Shown here piece by piece: positions 31,094 through 42,282 of a DNA stretch of 64,000 nt. The notes below the pieces were generated by a model, which had not been told where the DNA came from, made no database searches, and worked only from the letters and a program-made list of their open reading frames with translations. Position 1 is the stretch's first letter; every line of letters starts with the position of its first letter. The stretch lies in the NCBI GenBank assembly GCA_001599595.1, contig BCHH01000010.1, positions 1,557,035-1,621,034 of the forward strand. The letters are read 5' to 3'. This stretch comes from Beverwykella pulmonaria. Lineage: Eukaryota > Ascomycota > Dothideomycetes > Pleosporales > Melanommataceae. The position numbers and the translations under genes were made by a program.

Positions 31094-32039
31094 CTACTGC
31101 TCCTCTACCTTTGGCTTTGCCAGCTTCGCCACCTCTGGGTCCTTGGTCACTTCATCGAATATTGGGCGGGGCAGCTCGAAGCCTTCTGTGACGCGCGCAT
31201 AACCTATGCCGCCTAGACGAGAGATCGGCTTTAGGACCTGCAGGGCATTAGATACAGCACAAGGCACATAGTTTGTCATGCATGCGGAAAGCACTTACAG
31301 CAGGATCGATCAGACTCCCGTCCTCATTCACCGCATCCTCCCTCACCCAAAACCGCACTCCCTCCACAATAGCCAAAACTCCTGTTTTCCGCCCCGGCTC
31401 CACCTTGCTCTCCCACTCCCTGGTCTCGACCAGCTTCGCCTCGACACTGAAGATCGCTTCCTGCACTCTATCAGGCTTCACAAGCTTACTCTTCGCAGGA
31501 TGTAGGCCCGAAAACGGCCACTCAGAGACCCCGGCCGGGCAGTTGAGCGCCGTGTAGTTCGCTGCTTCGATGAACTCTTCAGAGATCATGTTGATGACGC
31601 ATTCTTTGGTATCGGTGAGATTGGTCAACGTATCTTTAGGGCGATTGAACCCCCCGCTGAAACCGAGAATGAAGAGTGGAGGATTGTGAGAGATGACGTT
31701 GAAGAAGCTGAAAGGCGCCAGGTTACTTGTGCCGTCTTCGGCAAGCGTCGAGACGAAGCCTATGGGGCGTGGCACAATGCCAGAAATCAGTAGCTTGTAG
31801 TTATGTAGTATTGGCCGTCCTTCAGCGAAAGGATCGATTTCTCGGTGCGTCTTGTCCAGCTTTGGTGTGGCATTTGCGCCGTCGCCGGGCTTCCAGTCTG
31901 GCTTTGGTGTTTGCGTGTAGTGGAATTGCTTGGAAGTGTCGAAGGGTGGCCGTGAGGCTTCGACGGCTTTGAAGTCGGGGTGGGGGTTGCGTTTGACTAC
32001 AGCCTCGGAGGCCTCTTGGGGGGCGGAAGAGTCTGCCAT
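31094..32039 (-). CDS. flavin reductase-like FMN-binding split-barrel protein
   Basis: Exons 32039-31299 and 31237-31094 (61-nt intron, GTAAGT..TGCAG) give 294 residues. The flavin-binding barrel starts near residue 80: LLISGIVPRPIGFVSTLAED, then GTSNLAPFSFFNVISHNPPL, the classic FMN-contact PRP and SNLAPFSFF motifs. TKECVINMISEEFIEAANYT and SGLHPAKSKLVKPDRV follow. The C-terminal exon gives LGGIGYARVTEGFELPRP. Fungal homologues are poorly studied; bacterial relatives reduce flavin for partner monooxygenases or bind FMN in metabolite processing. It is divergent from the alpha/beta hydrolase across 554 bases. Confidence 0.88.
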
Positions 32040-32593
32040 TGTCGATGAAGATCGAGCAAGTATCGGGGAAGCACAGTAGGGTACAAGAAGTCAATCTCAA
32101 AAAGATATGATTCCTAAGCGGACGGTTACGTGCCCCAGGCGGTACATCGGCAATTGACGGCAAAAAGGATTGGTAGTTCACAATTCTGCTGTCGTACCGC
32201 TGTGTCGGGTAGAAACGGGGCTAGCTTGAGCTACCCCGCTATGTCTGAGCTCCCCCACCATTACCATGAGTGATAGGTAAAGTTGGTGATAAGAAGCTGT
32301 TGAGGTGTGAGATGGTTTAAAAACTCAGAACTTCGACTACATCCTACTATCCAGCACGCCTAAGCGGACATCTCACGCCCTAAATATCAAGGTAAGCTTA
32401 CTTTCTCACCTTTGTCATAGCTGTAGGAATCTTTCGGAGAACTCCTGAATGCTTCATTTGGCTTTGAAATGCATCATGAGAACTAGAGAAACAACGACGT
32501 ATAGTGAAGACTGAGAAAAGCTGACAAATGAAGAGCAAGTTTGAGGGTATACGACATAAAAGATCCTCTGGAGTATTGCAAAAAGGCAATAGC
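32040..32593. promoter_or_regulatory. divergent promoter region of split-barrel and hydrolase genes
   Basis: 554 bases between the two start codons, with no gene recognised. An in-frame ATG at 32528 could extend the hydrolase by 22 basic residues (MKSKFEGIRHKRSSG...), but the internal ATG at 32594 is the better family match. Confidence 0.4.
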
Positions 32594-33802
32594 ATGGCGT
32601 CTTCAGAGCTCCCAAAGGTCGAAGATCTGAAAGTGTCGGACGATTACGAGACGTACAAGCTTGGGACCTTCAAGCTCAAATCTGGAGGCGAGATTCCGGA
32701 CGCTTTCATCGCCTACAAAACCTTTGGTGACTCTTCGCTCCCGGCGATTATCTATCCCTCCTGGTATTCAGGCAGTATGTTCTTTCTTGCCAAATACTCT
32801 TTTCGATCTTATTTGTTAGTTAACATACCTTGAAGAGATCTCCGACAACCTATGGCTGATCGGTTCGGACAAGACGCTCAATCCCTCAAAATACTACATT
32901 ATTGTTACAGCGCTGTTCGGCAATGGCCAGTCCTCTTCGCCTTCCAACACGCCGAACCTGCAGCCTTTCCCTGAAGTGCTGTTCTACGACAACGTGCGGG
33001 CTCAGCACGAGCTTGTCACCAAGCACCTGGGAATCAAGCATGCACGCGCCGTGCTCGGTTGGTCCATGGGCGCAGGCCAGACATACCAATGGGCGACCCA
33101 ATATCCGGACTTTATGGATCTTGTCGTGCCATTCTGCGGGAGTGCGAAAACCTCCTTGCATAACCAAGTCTTTCTGGAGGGAGTGAAGTCCGCGCTATAC
33201 GCCGCGAAAGGAACTAGTTCGGCGGGCGTGGCGAAACCAGACTTGCATACAGCTAAGTATGGATACTCAAGCTTCACCGAGGCGACGACAACAAACGGAC
33301 TCAAGGCGCTTGGTAGGGTGTATGCAGGGTGGGGATTCAGCCAAGCTTTCTACCGTGAGAAGCTGTTCGAGAAGGACCTCGGATTCAAGGACTTGGACGA
33401 CTTTCTCGTGAACTTCTGGGAGGCGTGGGCGTGCTCTAAGGATCCGGAGAACATGTTGGTGATGGCGCATACCTGGCAGGCGGGTGATGTTTCGCTGCAA
33501 GAGCCATATAACGGTGATTTCAAGAAGGCTATGGAGGGAATTAAAGCAAAGGCGCTGGTGTTACCCGCGAAGACTGATTTGTACTTCCCACCCGAGGATT
33601 CAGAAATCGAGGTCGAAAACATGAGGCCAGGAATAGGAGAGCTCAAGGTCTTTCCCAGTATTTGGGGACATTGGGCCGGCGGTAAGTCACCGGTTGAATA
33701 TGCAGAGAAGAGTACATGCTGATCGGAACAGGCCCCGGAGATTCCAAGGAGGACGTGAAGTGGCTAGATGACAACCTGAGAGAGTTCTTTTCCAAGAACT
33801 AA
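32594..33802 (+). CDS. alpha/beta hydrolase, homoserine acetyltransferase-like
   Basis: Exons 32594-32774, 32836-33681 and 33732-33802 give 365 residues. The family start is GTFKLKSGGEIPDAFIAYKT then PSWYSG; the next exon gives WLIGSDKTLNPSKYYIIVTA then LFGNGQSSSPSN. The nucleophile elbow is LGWSMGAGQTYQWATQYPD (G-x-S-x-G) near residue 145. A lid region with AWACSKDPENML follows, then the acid segment LVLPAKTDLYFPPEDSE, and the catalytic His in IWGHWAGGPGD, which is split by the last intron. The overall fold is that of MetX-type O-acyltransferases, but fungal members of this subgroup are usually hydrolases of unknown substrate. It ends only 45 bases from the convergent 2H phosphoesterase gene. 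Confidence 0.88.
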
Positions 33803-33847
33803 CCGAAGTGGTGGGTAGGGTTTAGATCCTGCAATGCTAAAGACGAA

Positions 33848-34513
33848 TCAATTTTTTCCCAATTCAAACTCGCCGCTGATTTTGAATCGGTCGCGCTGGC
33901 TGTTGCGTTCAAGGACGAATACCCTGTCCACGAGCCAATCCAGTGTGGCAGGTCTTCCTTCCTGCCCCTGTAGAAATTTAGAAAAGGATGCTCTGATCTG
34001 CTCGCCTATTTGCGATGCACTTGAGCCATTTTTAGCTTGACCCACGGTAAGATGTGGAACGAATGGTCGATTCTCAGTCTCGGAGAACTCGGCCTGGAGA
34101 GCTGCTTGAAGGTGATGTATTGCAGTTGGAAACAGCCCTAACGGTTGTGATAATGGGTTCAACCAGACCACCTTGCTTCTCTCGCCAAAGACGCCATAGT
34201 CGTTCGCGGTGAGGGAGATGTGGAACGGCTGAATTGGGATGATCGCTTTCTGAATTCGCAACAGGATATCCGTCTTCAAGCGACGCGATTCTGAGTGTTG
34301 CGCGCCCTCTCCTGGCTGCTGAGCCGATACTACCTCTGACGGTGTTGCAAGAAAGGGATATATCAGATTGATGTGTGGCGGCCAACGCTCGAATTGCTTG
34401 TCGTGGGATCGACGTATGTTATCAATAGGCGCTGTGGTTGAGGGGGGTGGAAGCAAGGCAAGAGCACTCCTGTGCGAGAGGTGCGGTGCGAGTTGACGAA
34501 ATGGCTTCATCAT
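33848..34513 (-). CDS. 2'-5' RNA ligase-like (2H phosphoesterase) protein
   Basis: A single exon of 221 residues from the ATG at 34513; the frame is open further upstream but has no ATG. Two symmetric catalytic motifs are present: WPPHINLIYPF and FVPHLTVGQAK. The second is the standard H-x-T. The first is H-I-N, a form seen in the fungal branch of this fold. Between them lie IPIQPFHISLTANDYGVFG and SKVVWLNPLSQPL. Related proteins hydrolyse or ligate 2'-5' linkages or cyclic phosphates in RNA or nucleotides. The exact activity is unknown. It shares a 515-base divergent region with PAP1. Confidence 0.8.
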   Translation of the reverse strand: MMKPFRQLAPHLSHRSALALLPPPSTTAPIDNIRRSHDKQFERWPPHINLIYPFLATPSEVVSAQQPGEGAQHSESRRLKTDILLRIQKAIIPIQPFHISLTANDYGVFGERSKVVWLNPLSQPLGLFPTAIHHLQAALQAEFSETENRPFVPHLTVGQAKNGSSASQIGEQIRASFSKFLQGQEGRPATLDWLVDRVFVLERNSQRDRFKISGEFELGKN

Positions 34514-35028
34514 GGAATGTTGGTCGCAGCAAAGTGGTGGCTCCGCGCGGCATCGACGCGTCGAACACCCCGGTCCCTGGCTGTGGCGCGGACTCAGCTC
34601 GGTGCGCAAGAATTATACGGACATAGAGATTTTCCAGGACACAACATATTTTTTGGTGAATTATCTATAACAGATACAACAGGACAACATAGAATTGCAC
34701 CCATTCCCTTGCCCTGTCGCGAGCTTGCTGTCAAGGTCCAAGAACAGCAACGAACTGCCGTCTGTGGCGCAGCCTGACGCCAAGGGCTACTGTTCACGGG
34801 CAACAACGACACCCGCAAACCCTCACGATCTCAACTTCACCACTAAACCGCACCTCCACAACGGTCGCGTCGCCATGTGGGAACGTTGAGCATCGCCACT
34901 GCTAGTCTTCCGACAACCCTCCTACCAACCATCTCAGCACTGAGCTCCTGCTGCCGCCGCCTCTATCGGCTCCCTGCTGCACCCCCCGACACCTGCGACG
35001 CTACCTCCGCCTCGGCACCACGATCACA

Positions 35029-37182
35029 ATGGAGGGCCAACAGAAGCGCCAGTGGGGCGTCACCAGCGCCATATCAGAAACCCCGCCCACGGAAAAGGAG
35101 CTCAAGCTGAATGACAAGCTTCTTGAGGCATTGAAGGCCAAGAACAACTTCGAAAGCCCTGAAGCGACCGAGAACCGGTGCGATACTATTCCACTCTCCC
35201 TCGACTGCTGTTGCTGATGGAAAGCAGAGTCCAGCTCCTCCACCACCTACAGAAGGTCGTCGAAGAGTTCATCCGCCGCGCCGGCAAGGCCAAAGGCCTC
35301 CCTGCGTCCACCATCGACAATGCTGGAGGCAAGATATACACATTTGGTAGCTACGCTCTGGGCGTCTACAATCCCGGTACGTTTCCGCCTGAGGCGTGAT
35401 TCTGGTTCCTTTTGGACTTGCTGACCGGTGGCATGTAGGTTCGGATATCGACACGCTGGTCGTCGCGCCGAAGCATGTCTACATGGAGGATTTCTTCGAG
35501 CACTTCGAGCCCACCCTTCGAGAGATGACTCCAGCATCCGAAATCTCCGAGTTTGTCCCCGTCCCAGACGCACATGTGCCCATCATAACAATGAAGTTCC
35601 GCGGTGTCGATATGGATATCCTCTTCGCGTCACTGCCGACTTTGTCCGCAATTCCCAGAGACTTGGAGCTCACGGAGCGGTCTTGCCTGCGGGGTCTGGA
35701 TGACGCCGGAATGCGGAGTATTAACGGCGCCCGGACCGTCCGCGAGCTACTGGATTGTATCCCACAGCACAAGCCTTTCAGAATTGCTTTACGCGCAGTC
35801 AAGTTGTGGTCAAAGGGTAAGAATCCCCATCACAGTGGCGTTTCGTAGCTAATTGGGAAAGAATCGCGCGGAATCTACGGTAATATCTATGGGTACCCCG
35901 GCGGTATTGCATGGGCCATCATGGTCGCTCGCATCTGCCAGCTTTATCCCTTCGCTTGCGGTGCTACAATCCTCGTCAAGTTCTTCAACCTCATGGGCAA
36001 GTGGCATTGGCCAAGACCCGTGATGCTCAAGACAATTGAAGAAGGCACGCTCAATCTTCGAGTCTGGAACCCTACAGTAAGTGCACACCCTTGCATGCAC
36101 ACGCACATGCGACTGCTAACATTCGAATAGCTCTACCCCCAAGACCGCGCCCACCTCATGCCCATTATCACACCGGCGTTCCCTTCCATGTGCTCCACCC
36201 ACACGATAATGCATTCTACAAAGGATGTCATGCTGAAAGAGTTTAAGCGAGCCGAAGAAATACTCGGCGCTATTCAAGATGGAAAGAAGGCTTGGTCCGA
36301 CTTGTTCAAGCGACACACGTTCTTCACGCAAGATCATAAATACTACCTGAGCGTCATCGCCGCCTGCCGCACGAAAGAAGCACATGATGTCTTCTCTGGT
36401 CTGGTCACATCCAAAGTCCGCCTCCTGGTGAAAGGAATCGATGAGGGCGTCGCTGGCATCGAACTCGCCCGTCCATTCCCATATGAATTCAAGCGAGTAC
36501 ATCGCTGCGAAACTGAAGACCAGGTATCACGCGTCACCCAGGGCAGCTTGGACTTCGTGGTAAAGGAGGAAGAGGCCATCACGACTGATGCAAAAGCGCC
36601 GAATGGAGACGCGGTCAAAACACCACACACCATCTACACATCGACCTTTTACATTGGTCTTACACTTCCCGAAGGTAGTGCTGTCCTCGCGAGATTCCCC
36701 GTGCTGTGCTGACTGATGCTGCGTTTAGGAGATAAAAAACCGTCGCTTGATATTTCGTTCCCCGTCACGGAATTCAAACGATACGTCACCAGTGGAGATA
36801 CGTACGATGCGGACCTCATGTCAGTTTGCGTCGTGCACACACGAAAGTAAGGTCCCTCGTATCCTCTTGTTCTACTTTAAGCTAACGAGCCAGCTATGAC
36901 CTTCCTGGTGACTTGTTTGTGGAAGGGGAGACACGTCCAGCGAAGCCAGTGAAGGAGAAGAAGAAGAAGGCTCACAGTAAGAGCGTAAAACGCCCATACA
37001 CCGAAACGGGACTCGACGTGCGTAACTTGTGATTTGTTTTCCCTCCCCACTACTATCCCACATTCTAAGGGAAGATTCATGGTCTCGTACTGACGAATTT
37101 GCTAATCTAGGGCAGCGAGCAGTCAGCGAAGCGCCGCCAACCCGAGAATATCAACGGATTACCCACGGCGACTCCAGTATAG
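35029..37182 (+). CDS. PAP1: poly(A) polymerase
   Basis: Eight exons: 35029-35177, 35228-35376, 35439-35816, 35862-36076, 36131-36674, 36729-36846, 36894-37017 and 37111-37182, giving 582 residues. All junctions are GT..AG and in phase. The nucleotidyltransferase centre is FGSYALGVYNPGSDIDTLVV, with two catalytic Asp in GSDID, and FRGVDMDILFASL, with the third. Next come the central domain (RGIYGNIYGYPGGIAWAIMV, WHWPRPV, ITPAFPSMCSTHTIMHSTKD) and the RNA-binding domain (YYLSVIAACRTKEAHDVFSG, SGLVTSKVRLLVKGID). The tail is basic (KEKKKKAHSKSVKRPYTETG, SAKRRQPEN). Pap1 adds the poly(A) tail after cleavage by the CPF complex, whose nuclease YSH1 is also in this window. Confidence 0.96.
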
Positions 37183-37940
37183 GCTGTTTCTCAGCTAAGC
37201 TTGCACATGTTCGATACTACCCCGTCCCTCCATTGTAGTAATGCCTGAAACGTTTGGACTTCTGACATTATTTACTGCCCAGTCACGGCTGCAACCTACT
37301 ACACAGAAGCTCAAGCTGCTCTTCAGGTATCCCAGCTGAGACCACAACCGACAGCGTTATCCGTCAACACTCATCCCATCCTCACCGTGGAAAGAGGTTG
37401 CGACCCGACGATATGTTAGGTTCGTATAACTGCCAAGCCTTGAAGCTCTAACAACCAGAAACCAGAAACTAAAAAAAAATTAAAACGTAGAAAATGGCAC
37501 CATCAATATGCCACAAAACAAAACTCAAAGGTTTGTTTCAAAGACGGGATCCGTGACCCGTCCACACAGGCATCCCACCGACACCTCCCGGTAAAACTGG
37601 CGTTTTTGGGCTCATCTTTGAGCATGCATGGGTGGGAGGTTGGGTGGAGGCACCTGGGATGGAACAAGGGAACCATATGGAACGGAAAGGGACTAGCACT
37701 AGTTTGATTAATGCAGGGAGGGCAGGTCGATGGCTGCATTCGTGTAAATACCCTCTTCAGACATAATTTACTACATTTACGGGGGCCTACGGGCTCCACC
37801 AAATCTCTAATCATATACCCGGTCTCTACCACGTCCTGTTGTATCTGCAGGGGGCAGCATTACTATTTTCGAAGAGGTAGCTAGGTATTCCCCACTAGAT
37901 ACTAACTCTTTTGTACTGAATCTATTCCAGACTGTCTCAG
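37183..37940. other. convergent spacer, PAP1 and DRS1 3' ends
   Basis: About 760 bases with an A-rich stretch near 37470. No gene was recognised; the frame at 37503-37832 has no support. Confidence 0.4.
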
Positions 37941-40423
37941 CTACCGTCTCTTTGGCTTTCCACCAGAGAACTTCCTCGCATCCTTCCCCCTTCCCTTCAC
38001 AAGTTTGCCGCCACCCTTCTCCTCCTTCCCCTTGCCCTTAATATGTCTCAGACCCCTCTCCTCCTTGCCCTTCTTCCACACCTTACCCTCGGTCCTCACG
38101 TCCCTGATTTCCAAAATCTTCCTGTCTTTCCCACTCAGCTTGCGGCCAGACTTCTTCTTCTTCTCCTTGTTTCCCTCACTGGGCCCATTCAAAGCTACCG
38201 CGCCCTTGATTTTAGATGCAAGCTTATCCTTCTCCGACTCGAACCACGTCCGCTTCGGACGGGCTTTAATCTCGTCTTCGTGGTGGATGAGGTTCTCGCC
38301 CTTTTTCAGCTCCCGCTCCGTGATGCTCAGCGCTCGCTCCTCCTTCTCTTCCGCCATGACGGCCTCGATGTCGTCAGCTATATCTTCGAGCTTCTTCGTC
38401 CACTTTTCGAGCTCCTCCGCGGGGATCTGCCGACTGACTACTTTTGCGCCCTGGGCGCGTGCGGCTTTGACTGCGGCTTTGACGACCTTGCGGTCCGGCT
38501 CGGCGGCGATGGTGCATGCGCGACCGGTGCGGCCTGCTCGCGCGGTGCGGCCCACACGGTGCAGGTAGATTTCATGCGATTGAGGGGCTTCGTAGTTGAG
38601 GACTGTGGACACATTTTTGATGTCAAGACCGCGGGAAGCGACGTCCGTGGCGAGGAGGTAGGCGGATTTTCCAGAGCGGAAAGCCTCTACGCTTTGGATG
38701 CGCTAAGGTGGAGTTAGTGAACAGTTCTTGGGTGGATAAGGGGAGGGTGGACAGGACGTACTTGTTCTTGGCTCATATTGCCGTGGAGCTCGCTGGCTTT
38801 GAGACCGCAGAGGCCAAAGACTACGCGGACTCTGTGCGCTTCTTTCTTTTGTCGGAAGAATATGATGACGCGCTCGGTGTATACTTCTGCGCAGAGGTAC
38901 ATGAGATATGCCAGTCGCTTGTCCTCTTTTCCCAGGCGGAGTCGGATGAACTCCTGCACCAAGCCCGCAACAGTCTGCTTCTTCGCGTCCACCATCAATC
39001 GCACGGGTTTGTTCATGCCGACCCGAATTAGCTTATCTACGGAGCTAGTCATGGTAGCAGAGAACAGCATGGTCTGACGCGACTTTGGAATTGCAGTCAG
39101 GATCTCGGTCAATTCAGCCTCGAAACCTTCTTCGAGCATGCGGTCAGCTTCGTCGAGCACGAGAATCTCGAGATTCTCGACTTGGAACGACGCCGAGTTG
39201 CGCATGTGGTCGATAAAACGACCCGGTGTACAGATGACGACGTCCGGCCGTGTCTTGAGAACGGCTTCCTGCTCGCGGGACGAGAAACCGCCGACAAGCT
39301 GGGCGAAAGTGATGTCTGTGAATGCGGCCAGTTTGCGGGCAACGTTGAAACACTGAACAGCTAGTTCACGCGTCGGCATGAAGATGGCAACTCGCGTGGT
39401 GGGGATCTTCTTCGGGCGGTAGAGCAGGCGTTCAAAAATGGGGATGAGAAAGGCGGCCGTTTTACCGGAACCAGTGACGGCTCCACCAACTACGTCTTTG
39501 CCTTGGAGGGCAATCGGGATGGTCTTGAGCTGGATGGGTGTTGGTTCGGTGAAGCTCACAGAGGCCAGGCCTTTGAGGATCGGTCGTGAGAGTGACATGG
39601 ACTGGAATGTGCCGGACGACTTTGATCCCTTCTTTTTTGTAACCGTCTCCTCTGGAGCGAAGAAGTCGGCGCGTTTCTTAGCCTCAGCAGCATCCTCTTT
39701 GTCGCTCTCATCTTCCGATCCGGACGCTTCCTCCAGATCCATGGGATGCGGGACTGGTGCGGCGACAGAATTATCGTCCGAGTCCTCTCCTTCTCGGTCC
39801 GAGTTGTGTTCCTCTCCGTCATTGTCACTCTCTGCTTCTGACCTATCGTCTTCCTCGTCCTCCTCTTCGTCGCTGACCGCACCCATGCCAAAGCCATCTT
39901 CGGCCAGCAGCTCGTCATCTTCTCCAAATCCTTCAAACTCGACGTCTTCTTCGCTATCATCTGCCACACCGTCCTTAACTTCCTCCACTTTTTTGTTCTT
40001 ATTCCTTCTCCTCTCAATGATTTCATCCACATCGACCGCATTGCTCTTCTTCTCCGCGGTCTTGTGCTCCGCCTCATTGGCCTTTTCCCCCCATCCATCA
40101 AATTCGTCCACAAACGTTGTATCAGTGTCTCCGATCTGAAACTCGAAGTCACTCGCAATGTCGTCGTTCTGTTCGAGCTCTGGCTCTGGGTCGGCCGGAG
40201 CTTCTCCTTCCACTTCTTGGACCTCGCTCTGCACTTTCTTTGCTTTCTTTCCCTTTTTGGACTTCTTGCTCGGTGCAGCGCTCGCTTCTCCATCTTCTGT
40301 GAATTTTCTCTTCTTTCCGTGGCCAGAGAGTTTTATCGCGGGAGACGGAACATCGTCGTCGCCATCGTCAGAGATATCGTCGTGGTCAGAGACGGTGAAG
40401 ATGAAGTCGTCGTCGCGCACCAT
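37941..40423 (-). CDS. DRS1: DEAD-box RNA helicase DRS1, 60S biogenesis
   Basis: Exons 40423-38762 and 38702-37941 (59-nt intron, GTACGT..CTTAG) give 807 residues. The first 280 residues are acidic with nuclear-localisation-like clusters ([19 protein letters not shown]) and a DRS1-typical [19 protein letters not shown]. The helicase core has FTEPTPIQ (Q motif), [11 protein letters not shown] (Walker A, about 312), [23 protein letters not shown] (about 420), SATMT, a [13 protein letters not shown] strand, [12 protein letters not shown] and [14 protein letters not shown]. The C-terminus is Lys-rich. Drs1 unwinds pre-rRNA structures in early and middle 60S assembly in the nucleolus. It is divergent from the RBR gene across 830 bases. 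Confidence 0.95.
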
Positions 40424-41250
40424 TTTTGAGGTAAATCTACCTCCCGGCGTGGAATATTGGATTGTGGTGGATTCAAGTTGACTCTCGTAAAAATTATGAA
40501 CTTCGAACTTCGCGGTAAAAAAAAAGTCCGGGCTTGGCATGAGCTCCCCGCACTAGCGCCGGCGCGGCATAATAGTTTCTCCATACCTGGCGTCCATCAG
40601 GCAGCAGAGACCTATCACCACACATTCCCTCGCTGTTCATGCATGCGAATATCGACCAATGGTTGGAGAGATGGATGACCTAAGTGGCACTGCAGCCTTG
40701 AGTAGGTACAATCGTCGCAACCCTCATCAGCTTCTGCCTGAGCTAGCCCAACATCCGGAACGAGCTGTCAACTGCTTCAAGACATATTCCATTAGGCTGA
40801 GCCACTCAGAACCCATTTCTTATTTCCATCTGGTTCACGGCGAGGCTATGAGTCACAAAGTCAAAATAAGTAGAGATACTTTACTTCAGCCTTCTTGATC
40901 TGGTCCTACCGACATCGTCTGTACTTCCATCCCATATCCCATCATTTGCAGCCTTGTCGGACCTCTCCTTCTCATCGCCCTCCCAACCCGTTCCATCTTT
41001 CAGTCTTTCTCTTTACCTTTCCCACTCCTTGTGTCTGTCGAGAGCCACTCTAGATATCTCCGCTGGGATACCAAGCGCCCTCAGGCAACTACAGCAGTAC
41101 TTTACACTGGTATCTCGGGTCCACTTGCCAGAACTGCTTTTCGTACCATTGTCATCCGTCAGCTTTCGTTAACAACGTTACCTAAATTCTCACCACCGAC
41201 CTATCATCTCTACTACGTCCGCTTCTAGACACAACCCTCAATCACGGACC
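40424..41250. promoter_or_regulatory. divergent promoter region of DRS1 and RBR gene
   Basis: It contains a marked CT-rich stretch at about 40960-41040, a common feature just upstream of fungal transcription starts, on the RBR side. No gene was recognised. Confidence 0.4.
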
Positions 41251-42282
41251 ATGGGGGGCCTCCAGCAACCCTCAACCACACCGCCCGTCACCCACCGCAT
41301 TCTTCGCTCTCACAAAGACCTTGCGCCCGTGTCACAAACCCCTCCAACCCAGGCAGCTAAACGCCGCCCTCGCCGCCGCAGAGCAGGGGCCGACCCCTGG
41401 ACCCCCCGCCGAAAAGTGAACAAGAACCCCACTCCCCGCCCACGAGCACCGCCCGCAACCCATTACACCTGTCGGATTTGCGCCGAAGAACAACCCGTCA
41501 CATCTTTTGCGAAGTGGATCCCACCCTCTCGCTCTCTCCGCGGACTCGTTCTCACTCTCGAGATCCCCCGCCCCTGCATCCAGCACCTCTCCCGCAACCC
41601 CCGACACAAAAATGACCCCGTTTGCAAAACTTGCATTGGATCTTCCATGGCCGCAAAAATGGAATTGACCGGCGCAAGAACCGTCAGCACGGGCTGTTTG
41701 GATGCTGGCTGCAGCACTTTCTGGGATTGGGGCTTTGTGATGAAATACTTCCCGGTCGACAAGCTGGAGGCATATAACCAAGGCATGTTGAATGTGTGGA
41801 AGGAAAACGCGAAAACGCTGAGCTGTGTGTCCGAGGCGTGCTCTTCTATTGGCCTTCTCGATCCTCTGGCGCCTGGCTTCCCTCAAGTCGAGTGTGCGGA
41901 GTGCAGTGTCCGCATGTGCGCCAATTGCAATATCCCCTGGCATGAGGGGATCTCGTGTGCGGATCATGCGGTTAAGCATATCAATGAGCAGATGACGACG
42001 CCGGAGAAAGAGACGCTGGCTTTGATGCAGACGAAAGACGGGAAGCGCTGCCCAAATTGCTTCATGGTGATCGAGAAGGATGGGGGTTGTGATAGTATGT
42101 ATTGCATGGGGTGCAGGACCTATTTCAATTGGGCTATGGCGGCGACGGCGGTGCCTGGGGCGAAGCCTAGAGAGCCGGAGGTACCTCTGTTTAATACCAC
42201 ACCAACCCCGGTGGTATGTGAGATGGATGCGCTAACTGGTGTGGGGAAGAAGGGGAAGGGGGCTGTTGCGGCTGCTGCCTAA
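41251..42282 (+). CDS. RBR (RING-IBR-RING) protein, atypical second RING
   Basis: Intronless, 343 residues. After a basic Pro-rich head, RING1 begins YTCRICAEEQPVTSF and continues with RPCIQHLS and CKTC. The IBR is LSCVSEACSS..VECAECSVRMCANC. RING2 is KRCPNCFMVIEKDGGCDSMYC then MGCRTYFNW. Cys280 in GGC is where RBR E3 ligases form the ubiquitin thioester. Two departures are visible: the residue after it is D-S where G-C-x-H-M is usual, so the catalytic His is missing, and the end reads FNW instead of FCW-x-C, which loses two late zinc ligands. It may be a weak or inactive ligase or a fungal subfamily with its own zinc scheme. The stop is at 42280-42282, with an Ala-rich end. Confidence 0.8.
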   Translation: MGGLQQPSTTPPVTHRILRSHKDLAPVSQTPPTQAAKRRPRRRRAGADPWTPRRKVNKNPTPRPRAPPATHYTCRICAEEQPVTSFAKWIPPSRSLRGLVLTLEIPRPCIQHLSRNPRHKNDPVCKTCIGSSMAAKMELTGARTVSTGCLDAGCSTFWDWGFVMKYFPVDKLEAYNQGMLNVWKENAKTLSCVSEACSSIGLLDPLAPGFPQVECAECSVRMCANCNIPWHEGISCADHAVKHINEQMTTPEKETLALMQTKDGKRCPNCFMVIEKDGGCDSMYCMGCRTYFNWAMAATAVPGAKPREPEVPLFNTTPTPVVCEMDALTGVGKKGKGAVAAAA

